Below are positions 38,574 to 46,232 of a DNA stretch of 64,000 bases, piece after piece. The stretch spans positions 52,348 through 116,347 of the forward strand of contig CAMDFO010000002.1 of NCBI GenBank assembly GCA_945897515.1. Direction: 5' to 3'. Numbering within the stretch: the first letter of the stretch is position 1; each line of letters begins with the position of its first letter. The translations under genes and the position numbers were made by a program. Origin of the DNA: Rhodoplanes serenus. GTDB lineage: Bacteria > Pseudomonadota > Alphaproteobacteria > Rhizobiales > Xanthobacteraceae. The notes under the pieces were generated by a model that ran no database searches, had not been told where the DNA came from, and saw nothing but the letters and a program-made list of their open reading frames with translations.

Positions 38574-40043
38574 CGGCGCGTGGCCCTTTTTGAGGACGAC
38601 GAAGGCCTTCACGATCTCGGTCCGCATGGCGTCGGGCTTGCCGATCGCGGCGGCCAACGCCACTGCCGGATGCTTGATCAGGCAGTCCTCGATCTCGCCC
38701 GGCCCGATGCGATAGCCCGACGAGGTGATGACATCGTCATCGCGTCCGACAAAGCGAAAATAGCCGTCGCCATCCATGATCCCCTGGTCGCCCGTGGTCA
38801 TCCAATCGCCGACAAACTTGTCCCGCGTGGCCTCCGGCTTCCCCCAATACTCCAGGAACATCACCGGATCGGGCCGTTTCATCGCGATCTGTCCCACCTC
38901 GCCCGGCTCGGCGCGCGAGCCGTCCGGCCGGATGATCGCGACGTCATGCCCCGGCACCGGCTTCCCGATGGCGCCCGCCTTGCCGATGCCGATGGCGTTG
39001 CAAGCCGACAGCACCAGGTTGCATTCGGTCTGGCCGTAGAACTCATTGATATCGAGCCCGAGCGCCGAGCGGCCCCACTCATAAGCCTCGGCGCCCAGCA
39101 TCTCGCCGCCGGAGCCAACCGTGCGCAGACGGATGTCATGGCGGCCTTTCGGACTGGGCGCCGAGCGCAGCATCCGCAGCGCCGTCGGCGGAATGAATGC
39201 GTTGCGCACGCCTTGGCGCGCCATCAGCGCAAACGCTTCCTCCGGGTCGAATCGGTCGAAGCGGCGCGCCACCACCGGCACGCCGTAGTACAGGCCCGGC
39301 AGCAGCACGTTCAGCAGGCCGCCGGCCCACGCCCAGTCGGCCGGGGTCCAGATGCGGTCGCCGGGTTGGGGGAAGAATTCGTGATGGGTCTCGATACCCG
39401 GCAGATGGCCGATCAGCACGCAATGAGCATGCAACGCGCCTTTGGGCGGGCCGGTGGTGCCCGAGGTGTAGATCATCATCGCGGGCTCGTCGGCGGCGGT
39501 CGCAAGCGGGGTGAAGTCGGCGGAGGCGCGTTCGATTGTCTCGCGAAAGCCGAGCGCGCCTTCGGCTGGCCCGTCGATCGAGAGGACCAGCCCGATGTCG
39601 GGCAGTTCACCGCGGATGGATGCGATCTTGGCTAGGCCCTGGGCGTTGGTGATCAGCGCCTTGGCGCCGGAATTCTGCAACCGATAGGCGATGGCTTCGA
39701 GACCGAACAGCGTCGCCAGCGGCAGCGCAATGCCGCCAAGCTTATACACCGCGATATGGATCGCCGCGACCTCGGGCGCCTGCGGCAGCAGGATTGCGAC
39801 ACGGTCGCCGCGGCCTATCCCATTTGCCACGAGCGCGTTGGCCAGCCGGTTCGAAGTGTCCCGCAGCCAGCCGTAGCTGATGTCCTGCGCGCGCCCGGAG
39901 CTATCGATCGCAACGATGGCCAGTTTGCCGGGCTCGGTATCGGCCCAGCGGTCGCAAGCAGCGACTCCAATATTGAACTGCGCCGGCACCTGCCAGCGGA
40001 ATTGCCGGATGAGATCGTCGTAGTTGCGGCTTTGCGGCAGCAT
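38427..40043 (-). CDS. Acyl-CoA synthetase (AcsM-like medium-chain/acetyl-type ANL enzyme)
   Basis: The 538-residue enzyme has MMIYTSGTTGPPKGALHAH (A3), INEFYGQTECNL (A5), GDQGIMDGDGYFRFVGRDDDVITSSGYRIGP (positions about 430-460) and the terminal catalytic lysine in TTTGKVIRR. The WTPADWAWAGGLLNVLLPGL segment fits medium-chain and short-chain acyl-CoA synthetases. It activates an acid for degradation. Its 3' end overlaps the convergent acetyltransferase gene by 147 bp. Confidence 0.9.
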   Translation of the reverse strand: MLPQSRNYDDLIRQFRWQVPAQFNIGVAACDRWADTEPGKLAIVAIDSSGRAQDISYGWLRDTSNRLANALVANGIGRGDRVAILLPQAPEVAAIHIAVYKLGGIALPLATLFGLEAIAYRLQNSGAKALITNAQGLAKIASIRGELPDIGLVLSIDGPAEGALGFRETIERASADFTPLATAADEPAMMIYTSGTTGPPKGALHAHCVLIGHLPGIETHHEFFPQPGDRIWTPADWAWAGGLLNVLLPGLYYGVPVVARRFDRFDPEEAFALMARQGVRNAFIPPTALRMLRSAPSPKGRHDIRLRTVGSGGEMLGAEAYEWGRSALGLDINEFYGQTECNLVLSACNAIGIGKAGAIGKPVPGHDVAIIRPDGSRAEPGEVGQIAMKRPDPVMFLEYWGKPEATRDKFVGDWMTTGDQGIMDGDGYFRFVGRDDDVITSSGYRIGPGEIEDCLIKHPAVALAAAIGKPDAMRTEIVKAFVVLKKGHAPSDALAADIQSFVRTRLSAHEYPREVAFIEELPMTTTGKVIRRLLRAQA

Positions 40044-40389
40044 GCCGCGCCAAGCTAGTCAGCCGGCTCCATGAGGTCCAGCCGTGATCGAATACGGGCC
40101 TCGCCACATTTTTTTCGCGGAGGCGGCGCGCTCCGGCCAGGCCTCCGCCACAGACTCGTCAGGCGTGCTCTGCATTTGCACGACATCGACGCCCGAGTCT
40201 TTTGGAAACATCGGCGTTCGCGCAAATCAGGTGCGCGACTCTTCATACGGGCTCTGCGCTCTTCCGGCGCAGCGCCACAATCGGCCGCCGCACCGGAAGC
40301 ATTGTTCAATTAATCAGAACCGGCTAGCCTCAATAACGCTGCCCCCGGTCAGGGCAGCATGTTGTTCCGTGCGGCGTGCAACAGAGTGA
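40044..40389. other. Divergent intergenic region, no gene supported
   Basis: These 346 bp lie between the acyl-CoA synthetase start and the small gene at 40390. Several frames stay open because of GC content, but none has a ribosome site or recognisable protein. An AT-rich spot (CAATTAATCAG, about 40306-40317) may belong to the promoter of the small gene. Confidence 0.5.
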
Positions 40390-40608
40390 GTGCGTATCGT
40401 GATCGACGTCGACGTTGTGCTTGTGAACATGGAAGAGCGGACCGCCTATTGCTCGGACGGCGTCACGCGAACCTTCTTTGAGATGTACGATGCCCAGGCG
40501 CAGCCGACCGAAGATCCGGACGAGGCAATCGCCGCCGTGGTGAAGGTCGGAGAGGATCAGTTCATCGTCCTCAACCTGACCGAGGACGACGACGTCAAGG
40601 TCCACTGA
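40390..40608 (+). CDS. Small acidic conserved hypothetical protein
   Basis: A protein of up to 72 residues (GTG at 40390; GTG at 40399 is possible) with two beta-strand-like ends: VDVVLVNMEERTAYCSDG and VVKVGEDQFIVLNLTEDDD. It is strongly acidic at the C-terminus and has no signal peptide. A bidirectional terminator follows at 40636. The size, clear ending and terminator support a real gene; no function is recognised. Confidence 0.6.
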   Translation: MRIVIDVDVVLVNMEERTAYCSDGVTRTFFEMYDAQAQPTEDPDEAIAAVVKVGEDQFIVLNLTEDDDVKVH

Positions 40609-40635
40609 TTTCCGTCATAGCCTGACAAAAAAGAT

Positions 40636-40670
40636 CGCCCAGCCCAAAGGCATGACCTTTGGACTGGGCG
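40636..40670. terminator. Strong bidirectional intrinsic terminator
   Basis: CGCCCAGCCCAAAGG (40636-40650) pairs with CCTTTGGACTGGGCG (40656-40670), a 15-bp stem with one mismatch and a 5-base loop. On the minus strand GATCTTTTTTG follows, giving the HU gene a textbook terminator; on the plus strand TTTCGCGTTT follows. Confidence 0.9.
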
Positions 40671-40707
40671 TTTCGCGTTTGCAGCTCGGCCGCGATGCGG
40701 CGAGCGG

Positions 40708-41037
40708 TCAGACGGCTTCCTTGAGCTCCTTGGCGGCGCGGAACGCGACCTTCTTGCTCGCCTTGATCTGGATCGGCTGACCGGTCGCAGGATTGCGGCC
40801 CATGCGGGCGGCGCGCTTGCGTACGACCAGGATGCCGAGGCCAGCCAGGCGAATGCGGTCGCCCTTCTTGAGGTGCTTGGTGACGAGGCCCACCAGGTCG
40901 CCGAGGATCTCTTCGGCCTTCTTCTTGGGCATCTCGTGATCGCCGGCGATTGTGGCAGCGATCTGCTTCATGCTGATGGTGGTCTGCTTCGGCTTGGCGG
41001 CGGCGGGTGAGGCCGGCTTGGCGGGTGTGGTGGCCAT
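40708..41037 (-). CDS. HU/IHF-family DNA-binding protein with Ala/Pro/Lys-rich N-terminal extension
   Basis: The 109-residue protein has the HU fold from about residue 21: SMKQIAATIAGDHEMPKKKAEEILGDLV then the DNA-binding arm GRNPATGQPIQIKASKKVAFRAAKELK (positions about 81-107). The GRNPATG motif is diagnostic. The first 20 residues (MATTPAKPASPAAAKPKQ) are an added low-complexity basic tail, as in some alphaproteobacterial and histone-like variants. AAGGGAG precedes the ATG and the terminator at 40636 ends the message. Confidence 0.9.
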   Translation of the reverse strand: MATTPAKPASPAAAKPKQTTISMKQIAATIAGDHEMPKKKAEEILGDLVGLVTKHLKKGDRIRLAGLGILVVRKRAARMGRNPATGQPIQIKASKKVAFRAAKELKEAV

Positions 41038-41197
41038 GATTTCGAGACTCCCTTTGAATAATGTCGTTCTGAGACCACAGAATTCGGCGCTTCGCAACGG
41101 ATCGCTGGGGAATACGCCCTGAACATGGCGGTCCTGACCGGGCTCGGAACCGGTCTTGGCTAACGCCGATTTGCCCAAAAACCCTGACTTTTCCGCA

Positions 41198-41734
41198 TCA
41201 TCCGCGACGTTCGTCGGGCGCCGCCAGGATCAAAGACCAGAACACCTTGTATTTCGAGTTGGGGGCATAAATCGCGGCAATCCCCATTTTTGTTGCTCCT
41301 TTGAGCAGCATATTCGCCCGGTGCGGGGGCGAATCGCGCCAGCCGGAAAACGCCTCGGCGAGCGTGTGATAACCGGCCGAGATGTTCTCCCCGGCCACCG
41401 CGGCGTTATAGCCGGACCGCCTGAGGCGAATGCTGATCGCCCCGGCGGCGCGTTGGTCGACCTTGTCCTGGGTGGCCATCGCCTGCGCCTGGACCTCGGC
41501 CAACCGCGTCAGTTCGGGATCGATCGCAACCGGTGGAAGACCGTTGTTCTGCCGATAGCCGGAGATCATCGAGGCCGCGGTCTGGCTATCGACGCTTGCG
41601 CCCGACGCCGCCAGACTTCGATAGAAGCTCGGCTGCTCCTGCCGAGGCTGGTCGGCCGTGCAGCCCGCGAGCCCGCCCGCGACGAGCAGCGCAACCAGCG
41701 CCCGCGCGGCGCCCCTACGAAATAACATCGACAT
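41198..41734 (-). CDS. CAP (SCP/PR1) domain lipoprotein
   Basis: A 178-residue envelope lipoprotein: the signal peptide ends in the lipobox GLAGC (Cys25), then a CAP domain with GYRQNNGLPPVAIDPELTRLAEVQAQAMA, AGENISAGYHTLAEAFSGW and SPPHRANMLL (shown by parts). The conserved GENIS.G and HR.N residues line the CAP cleft. Bacterial members may bind cell-wall or lipid ligands; no proven role. The last residues end close to the HU upstream region. Confidence 0.85.
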   Translation of the reverse strand: MSMLFRRGAARALVALLVAGGLAGCTADQPRQEQPSFYRSLAASGASVDSQTAASMISGYRQNNGLPPVAIDPELTRLAEVQAQAMATQDKVDQRAAGAISIRLRRSGYNAAVAGENISAGYHTLAEAFSGWRDSPPHRANMLLKGATKMGIAAIYAPNSKYKVFWSLILAAPDERRG

Positions 41735-41802
41735 CTCCGCAGTCTGCGACGGCGTCGACTATCGCCGGAAACCATGGCTGAAGGGTGAACGGCGCTCGCC
41801 CG

Positions 41803-42798
41803 TCAAAACCTCATGTTCATCAGCCGCTCGGCATTGCCGACCATGATGCTCCGATAGGTCGCCGCATCGAGATTGAGATCGTCCATCACCTTGATCGTGG
41901 TTGCGATCGGCCCCAGCGGCGCATCCGTCGCAAACACGACGTGCTCGGCGCCGAAGAACTCGATCCCGCAAGGCATGCCGTACTTGCCGCCGAACATCGC
42001 AGTATCGGCGTAGAAATCCTTGAAGTAATCGAGATGCGGCCGCTTCAGCGACGACAGCACCTTGGAATAGTCCTCGTCGATGGTCCGGTTGCCCAGCACC
42101 TCCATCCCGGCGCCGATGCGGCCGTCGAAATACGGGATCATCCCGCCGCCGAGATGATGGGTGATGATCTTCAATTTCGGATGGCGGTCGAACACGCCGG
42201 CGAACACCAGCCGCGCCATGGCGACCGTGGTCTCATAGGGCCAGCCGAAACACCACCACATCTCGTAGCGGGATTTTTCCTCGGAGCTGTAGTCGGGCAT
42301 GGCCGAGGTCCGCGCCGGATGCAGCCAGATCGGCAGATCGTGCGCGGCCATCGCGGCGAACAGCGGCGCGAACCGTGGCTCGTCGAGCGGGTGCCCGACC
42401 ATGTTGGTGTAGATCTGGATGCCCTTGGCGCCGAGCGTCTTGATCGCGCGATCAGCCTCGATAATCGCCGCGTCGACATCGTGCAACGACAGCGCAGCAG
42501 CGAAGGCCGGAAAGCGGTCGGGATGCTTGGCGCACAATTCTGCCATGGCGTCGTTTGCGACCCGCGCCAGCCGCTGCGCCAGTTCGCCGTCCGCGATGTC
42601 CTCGATCGGCGGGTTGGGCAGCGAGATGATCTGCCGGTAATCGCCCAGCGTATCCATTTCGCGAAAGCGCGCGTCGAGATCGAACAGCTTCTGGATCGAG
42701 CGCAGCCGCTTGCCCATGTTGCCGAGCTTGGGCGAGCCGCGTTCCAGTTCAGCGAAGAAGCGGTCCGGGAAAATATGCGTGTAGATATCGACGATCAT
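41803..42798 (-). CDS. Amidohydrolase-family protein (ACMSD/resorcylate-decarboxylase-like)
   Basis: The 331-residue TIM-barrel protein belongs with 2-amino-3-carboxymuconate-6-semialdehyde decarboxylase-like enzymes, which remove CO2 or hydrolyse aromatic or muconic acids. Ligand positions seen are H8 (YTHIFP), the His of IWLHPART, the HH of IITHHLGGG and the Asp of VFATDAPLG. The first residue of the usual HxH motif is Y6 rather than His. GAGGG precedes the ATG at 42798. It stands between the lipoprotein and the divergent methyltransferase; substrate unknown. Confidence 0.82.
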   Translation of the reverse strand: MIVDIYTHIFPDRFFAELERGSPKLGNMGKRLRSIQKLFDLDARFREMDTLGDYRQIISLPNPPIEDIADGELAQRLARVANDAMAELCAKHPDRFPAFAAALSLHDVDAAIIEADRAIKTLGAKGIQIYTNMVGHPLDEPRFAPLFAAMAAHDLPIWLHPARTSAMPDYSSEEKSRYEMWWCFGWPYETTVAMARLVFAGVFDRHPKLKIITHHLGGGMIPYFDGRIGAGMEVLGNRTIDEDYSKVLSSLKRPHLDYFKDFYADTAMFGGKYGMPCGIEFFGAEHVVFATDAPLGPIATTIKVMDDLNLDAATYRSIMVGNAERLMNMRF

Positions 42799-42916
42799 GG
42801 TACGCCCTCTTGGTCTTCCTGCGCTGCCAAGGGTCTGTCGTATCACAACAAACGTCGGATTCAGCGGCTTTTCTGCAACGTTGCCCGGCGCGAAAGCTTC
42901 GTGCTAGCAACCGGCG

Positions 42917-43654
42917 ATGATTGCAGCCTCGGCGCAGGACAAGCAGAAGGAAATCGCGTTCTTCGACAGCCACGCGGCGGTCGATGCCTACGACGTGTTC
43001 GCGCCGGAGACCAACGCGCTCCTGATCGACGCGTTCGTGCGCTTAAGCGAGTTGCCGGCCGGCTCGCGCGTGGCCGATCTCGGCTGCGGCTCCGGGGTGT
43101 TCACCGACGTCCTGCGTCAAAAGGGTTATGCCAGCACCGGCGTCGATCTCAGCCCGAAGCTGATCGGGATCGCACGCACCAAATATTCCGGCATCGAGTT
43201 CGTCGAGGGCGATGTCGAGCATCTGCCGTTCGCAGACGGCAGCTTCGATGGCGTGCTGCTGAGCGGATTGGTGCATCACCTGCCCGATCCGGCGCGCTGC
43301 GCGGCGGAGGTTTTCCGCGTCCTGCGGCCGGGCGGAAAATTCATGGCGTTCGACCCGAACCGGATGAACCCGTTCATGTACCTCTATCGAGACCGGTCGT
43401 CGCCGTTCTATAGTTCGGTCGGCGTAACCGCGAACGAGCGCCCGGTGCTCGCCGATGAGATCGCCGCGGTGTTTCGCCGGGCAGGATTTGCAGTCGGCAC
43501 CGAATACCTGTCGAACCTTCGCTATCGTTACGTGGCGTCCGGCCGCGTGCGGTGGCTGCTGCCGCTCTACAATGCGATCGACGGCGCGCTGTTCGCGCCG
43601 GCCTTCATGCAGCGGTTCCGCGCATTCGTGCTGACCTTTGGAGAAAAGCCTTGA
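42917..43654 (+). CDS. Class I SAM-dependent methyltransferase
   Basis: The 245-residue protein has motif I VADLGCGSGVFTDVL, VDLSPKLIGIA and FVEGDVEHLPFADGSFDGVLLSGLVHHL, as in Methyltransf_11/25 enzymes. Its stop overlaps the TTG start of the nucleotide-sugar dehydrogenase by four bases, so it belongs to the glycan operon and probably methylates a lipid carrier, sugar or small molecule there. It does not show sequence signs of ubiquinone or tRNA methyltransferases. Confidence 0.85.
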   Translation: MIAASAQDKQKEIAFFDSHAAVDAYDVFAPETNALLIDAFVRLSELPAGSRVADLGCGSGVFTDVLRQKGYASTGVDLSPKLIGIARTKYSGIEFVEGDVEHLPFADGSFDGVLLSGLVHHLPDPARCAAEVFRVLRPGGKFMAFDPNRMNPFMYLYRDRSSPFYSSVGVTANERPVLADEIAAVFRRAGFAVGTEYLSNLRYRYVASGRVRWLLPLYNAIDGALFAPAFMQRFRAFVLTFGEKP

Positions 43655-44895
43655 GCACCGCCGACCTTCGGTCTCCCTCGCGTCCTGTATCGGATGCGGC
43701 GCGAACCGTGGACCTGACCGTCGTGGGCGGCGCCGGCCATGTCGGCGTACCGCTGGTGCTTTCGTTCGCGGCTAAGGGCTTCACCGTCAACGTCAACGAC
43801 ATCAACACCGCCACGCTCGACACGCTCAAGGCCGGCCGGCTGCCGTTCATCGAATACGGCGCGGAAGCCTTGCTGACCAAGGCGCTGGCCGACAAGCACC
43901 TCGTCTTCACCAGCAAGCCGAGCGAGATTTCGACCACGGGCCCGGTGATCGTCACCATCGGCACGCCGGTGGACGAATTCCTCAATCCGGTGCGGCGCGT
44001 GATCCAGGAATGCATCGACCGCCTGGTGCCGCACCTCAACGACGGGCAGTTGATCGTGCTGCGGTCGACGCTTTATCCCGGCACCACGGACTGGATCGAC
44101 GATCATCTCAAGCGCCAGGGCCGCAAGCTCAAGCTCGCGTTCTGTCCGGAGCGGATCGTGCAGGGCCATGGCATCGCCGAGCTCGGCAGCATGCCGCAGA
44201 TCATCAGCGGCACCACCCCTGAGGCCGAGGAAGAGGCCGCGGCGCTGTTCCAGCCGATCGTGCCGGAGCTCGTGCGTCTCACGCCGATGGAGGCCGAATT
44301 CGCCAAGCTCTACAACAACGCCTACCGCTACATCGAATTCGCCGTCACCAATCAGTTCTATCTGATCGCGAAATCGGCCGGGCTCGATTACGACCGCATC
44401 CTGCAGGGGATGAAGCATAATTATCCGCGCGCAAAAAACATTCCGACGCCGGGCTTCGCCGCGGGGCCGTGCCTGGTCAAGGACACCATGCAATTGCTGG
44501 CGTTCGCACGGAACGAGTTCGGTCTCGGCAACGCCGCGATCATGGTCAACGAAGGTCTGCCGCTGCACATCATCGCCGATCTTCGCCGCGATCACGATCT
44601 CTCCAAGATGACGATCGGGTTGCTCGGCATGGCGTTCAAGGCCGAAGTCGACGACGTGCGCGCCTCGCTGAGCTACAAACTCAAGAATGCACTGCTGGGC
44701 GATGCCAGGGCGGTGCTTGCGACCGATCCGTTTGTCACGACCGACCCAGACCTGCTGCCGCTCGACGAGGTAGTCGCGCGCAGCGACCTCTTGATCCTCT
44801 GCACGCCGCACCGCTGCTACAAGACCGCCGATCTCAAGGGCAAGCCGGTGGTCGATGTCTGGGGATTTCTCGACAAGGCCAACGTCGTTTCTTGA
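43651..44895 (+). CDS. Nucleotide-sugar dehydrogenase (UDP-ManNAc/UDP-Glc dehydrogenase family)
   Basis: The 414-residue NAD enzyme oxidises a UDP-sugar to its uronate in two steps. It has the Rossmann motif VVGGAGHVGVPLVLSFA, TIGTPVDEF, FCPERIVQGHGIAEL, the catalytic C274 in GFAAGPCLVKD (canonical GGxC becomes AGPC) and the C-terminal GLLGMAFKAEVDDVR. The wording is closer to the WecC type than to Ugd. It starts with TTG inside the preceding stop, with GGAG upstream, so it is translationally coupled. Confidence 0.88.
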   Translation: MSTADLRSPSRPVSDAARTVDLTVVGGAGHVGVPLVLSFAAKGFTVNVNDINTATLDTLKAGRLPFIEYGAEALLTKALADKHLVFTSKPSEISTTGPVIVTIGTPVDEFLNPVRRVIQECIDRLVPHLNDGQLIVLRSTLYPGTTDWIDDHLKRQGRKLKLAFCPERIVQGHGIAELGSMPQIISGTTPEAEEEAAALFQPIVPELVRLTPMEAEFAKLYNNAYRYIEFAVTNQFYLIAKSAGLDYDRILQGMKHNYPRAKNIPTPGFAAGPCLVKDTMQLLAFARNEFGLGNAAIMVNEGLPLHIIADLRRDHDLSKMTIGLLGMAFKAEVDDVRASLSYKLKNALLGDARAVLATDPFVTTDPDLLPLDEVVARSDLLILCTPHRCYKTADLKGKPVVDVWGFLDKANVVS

Positions 44896-44900
44896 TCGCG

Positions 44901-45647
44901 ATGGCCGCCGATCTCGACATCGTCATTCCGGTCTACAACGAAGGCCGTAACATTCTCGCCACGCTGCAAGCCCTCGCTCGCGAGATGAAGACTCCGGCGC
45001 GCGTGCTGATCTGCTACGACCTCCCCGATGACGACACGCTGCCTGCGGTCCGCGGCAATCCGGAGGCCCATCGGGGCCTGCCGGTCGAGTTCATTCGCAA
45101 TCCGGGACGCGGAGCGCATGCCGCGGTGATGGCTGGTTTCGCCGCCAGCACCGCGCCTTCGGTCGTGGTCTATCCGGCCGACGACGATTTCAACGCCGGA
45201 ATCCTGGACCGCATGGTCGAGATGGCCCGTGGGGGCTGCGACATCGTCTGCGCCAGCCGCTTCATGCCCGGAGGCACGATGCAGGGCTGTCCCTGGCTCA
45301 AAGCCGTCCTGGTCCGCATCGGTGCGTTCACGCTGCATCGCATCGCCCGGCTCCCGACGCACGACCCGACAAGCGGCTTCCGGCTGTTCTCCCGTCGCGT
45401 GATCGACCGGATCGCCGTCGAGTCCGACGAGGGCTTCTGCTACAGCATCGAGCTGCTGGTGAAGGCGCACCGGCTCGGCTGGCGTATCGGCGAAATCCCG
45501 GCGCTGTGGTTCGAACGCAAGCACGGCGCCAGCCGTTTCCGTGTGTTGAAGTGGCTGCCGGCCTATCTGCGCTGGTACCGATACGCCTTCGCGACGACGT
45601 TTCTCCGCCGGCCCGCCGACACGGTGGTCATGAAAGCGAACGGATAG
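44901..45647 (+). CDS. Family 2 glycosyltransferase (DPM1/polyprenyl-phosphate type)
   Basis: A 248-residue GT-A protein: LDIVIPVYNEGRNI at the start, the DxD equivalent PADDDFNAGILD, and HDPTSGFRLFSRRVID with ELLVKAHRLGWRIGEIPALWFERKHGASRF (residues about 185-215), typical of dolichol/undecaprenyl-phosphate sugar synthases. It has no long C-terminal membrane domain. It starts five bases after the dehydrogenase stop and is followed 3 bp later by the Nudix gene. Confidence 0.87.
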   Translation: MAADLDIVIPVYNEGRNILATLQALAREMKTPARVLICYDLPDDDTLPAVRGNPEAHRGLPVEFIRNPGRGAHAAVMAGFAASTAPSVVVYPADDDFNAGILDRMVEMARGGCDIVCASRFMPGGTMQGCPWLKAVLVRIGAFTLHRIARLPTHDPTSGFRLFSRRVIDRIAVESDEGFCYSIELLVKAHRLGWRIGEIPALWFERKHGASRFRVLKWLPAYLRWYRYAFATTFLRRPADTVVMKANG

Positions 45648-45650
45648 CGC

Positions 45651-46232
45651 ATGGCTGATGAATGGCCGAAGATACGCTCACGCCTGACGACGAAGATTTC
45701 GCCGTGGGTGGACGTCATCGCGCGCGAAGTGGAGTTCGCGTCGGGAGCCGAACCGCAGCTTTATCATTCGGTCGGCCAGCAGGATTATCTCGCGATGCTG
45801 GCCGTCGCGCCCGACGGCCGCATCCCGCTGGTGCGGCAGTACCGGCCTGCGGTGGAAGCGTTCACATGGGAGCTTCCGGCCGGATTGGTCGACGCCGGCG
45901 AAGACCCCGCGGAGGGCGCAGGCCGCGAATTGCGGGAAGAGACGGGTTACCCCGCGCGCAAGATCCAATCGCTCGGCGCGAGCTTTCCCTGCACCGGCCG
46001 GTTCAGCAATCGGATTCATTCGTTCTTCATCGAGACCGAAGAGCGCGTTCCGGATTTTCAGCCCGAGCCTGGTGTGACCGTCAAGCTTGTGACGCCTGAC
46101 GAATTGCTGGGGCTCATTAAGACCGGCGATTTTGCCCAGCAACAACATCTCGGCACCTTGATGCTGGCCGAGCTGCGCGGCCTTCTTAAACTGCCGCGAG
46201 AACCCGCTACCCTTGCCTGGCCGGCGGGGTGA
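45651..46232 (+). CDS. Nudix hydrolase, NDP-sugar/ADP-ribose pyrophosphatase type
   Basis: The 193-residue protein has a complete Nudix box: G78, E84, R92-E93-L94, E96-E97 and G99 (GLVDAGEDPAEGAGRELREETGY in parts). The QYRPAVEAFTWELPAGLVD lead-in is that of ADP-ribose or sugar-nucleotide pyrophosphatases. In this operon it may control the pool of the NDP-sugar used by neighbours. Its last 26 bp overlap the convergent membrane-protein gene. Confidence 0.87.
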   Translation: MADEWPKIRSRLTTKISPWVDVIAREVEFASGAEPQLYHSVGQQDYLAMLAVAPDGRIPLVRQYRPAVEAFTWELPAGLVDAGEDPAEGAGRELREETGYPARKIQSLGASFPCTGRFSNRIHSFFIETEERVPDFQPEPGVTVKLVTPDELLGLIKTGDFAQQQHLGTLMLAELRGLLKLPREPATLAWPAG

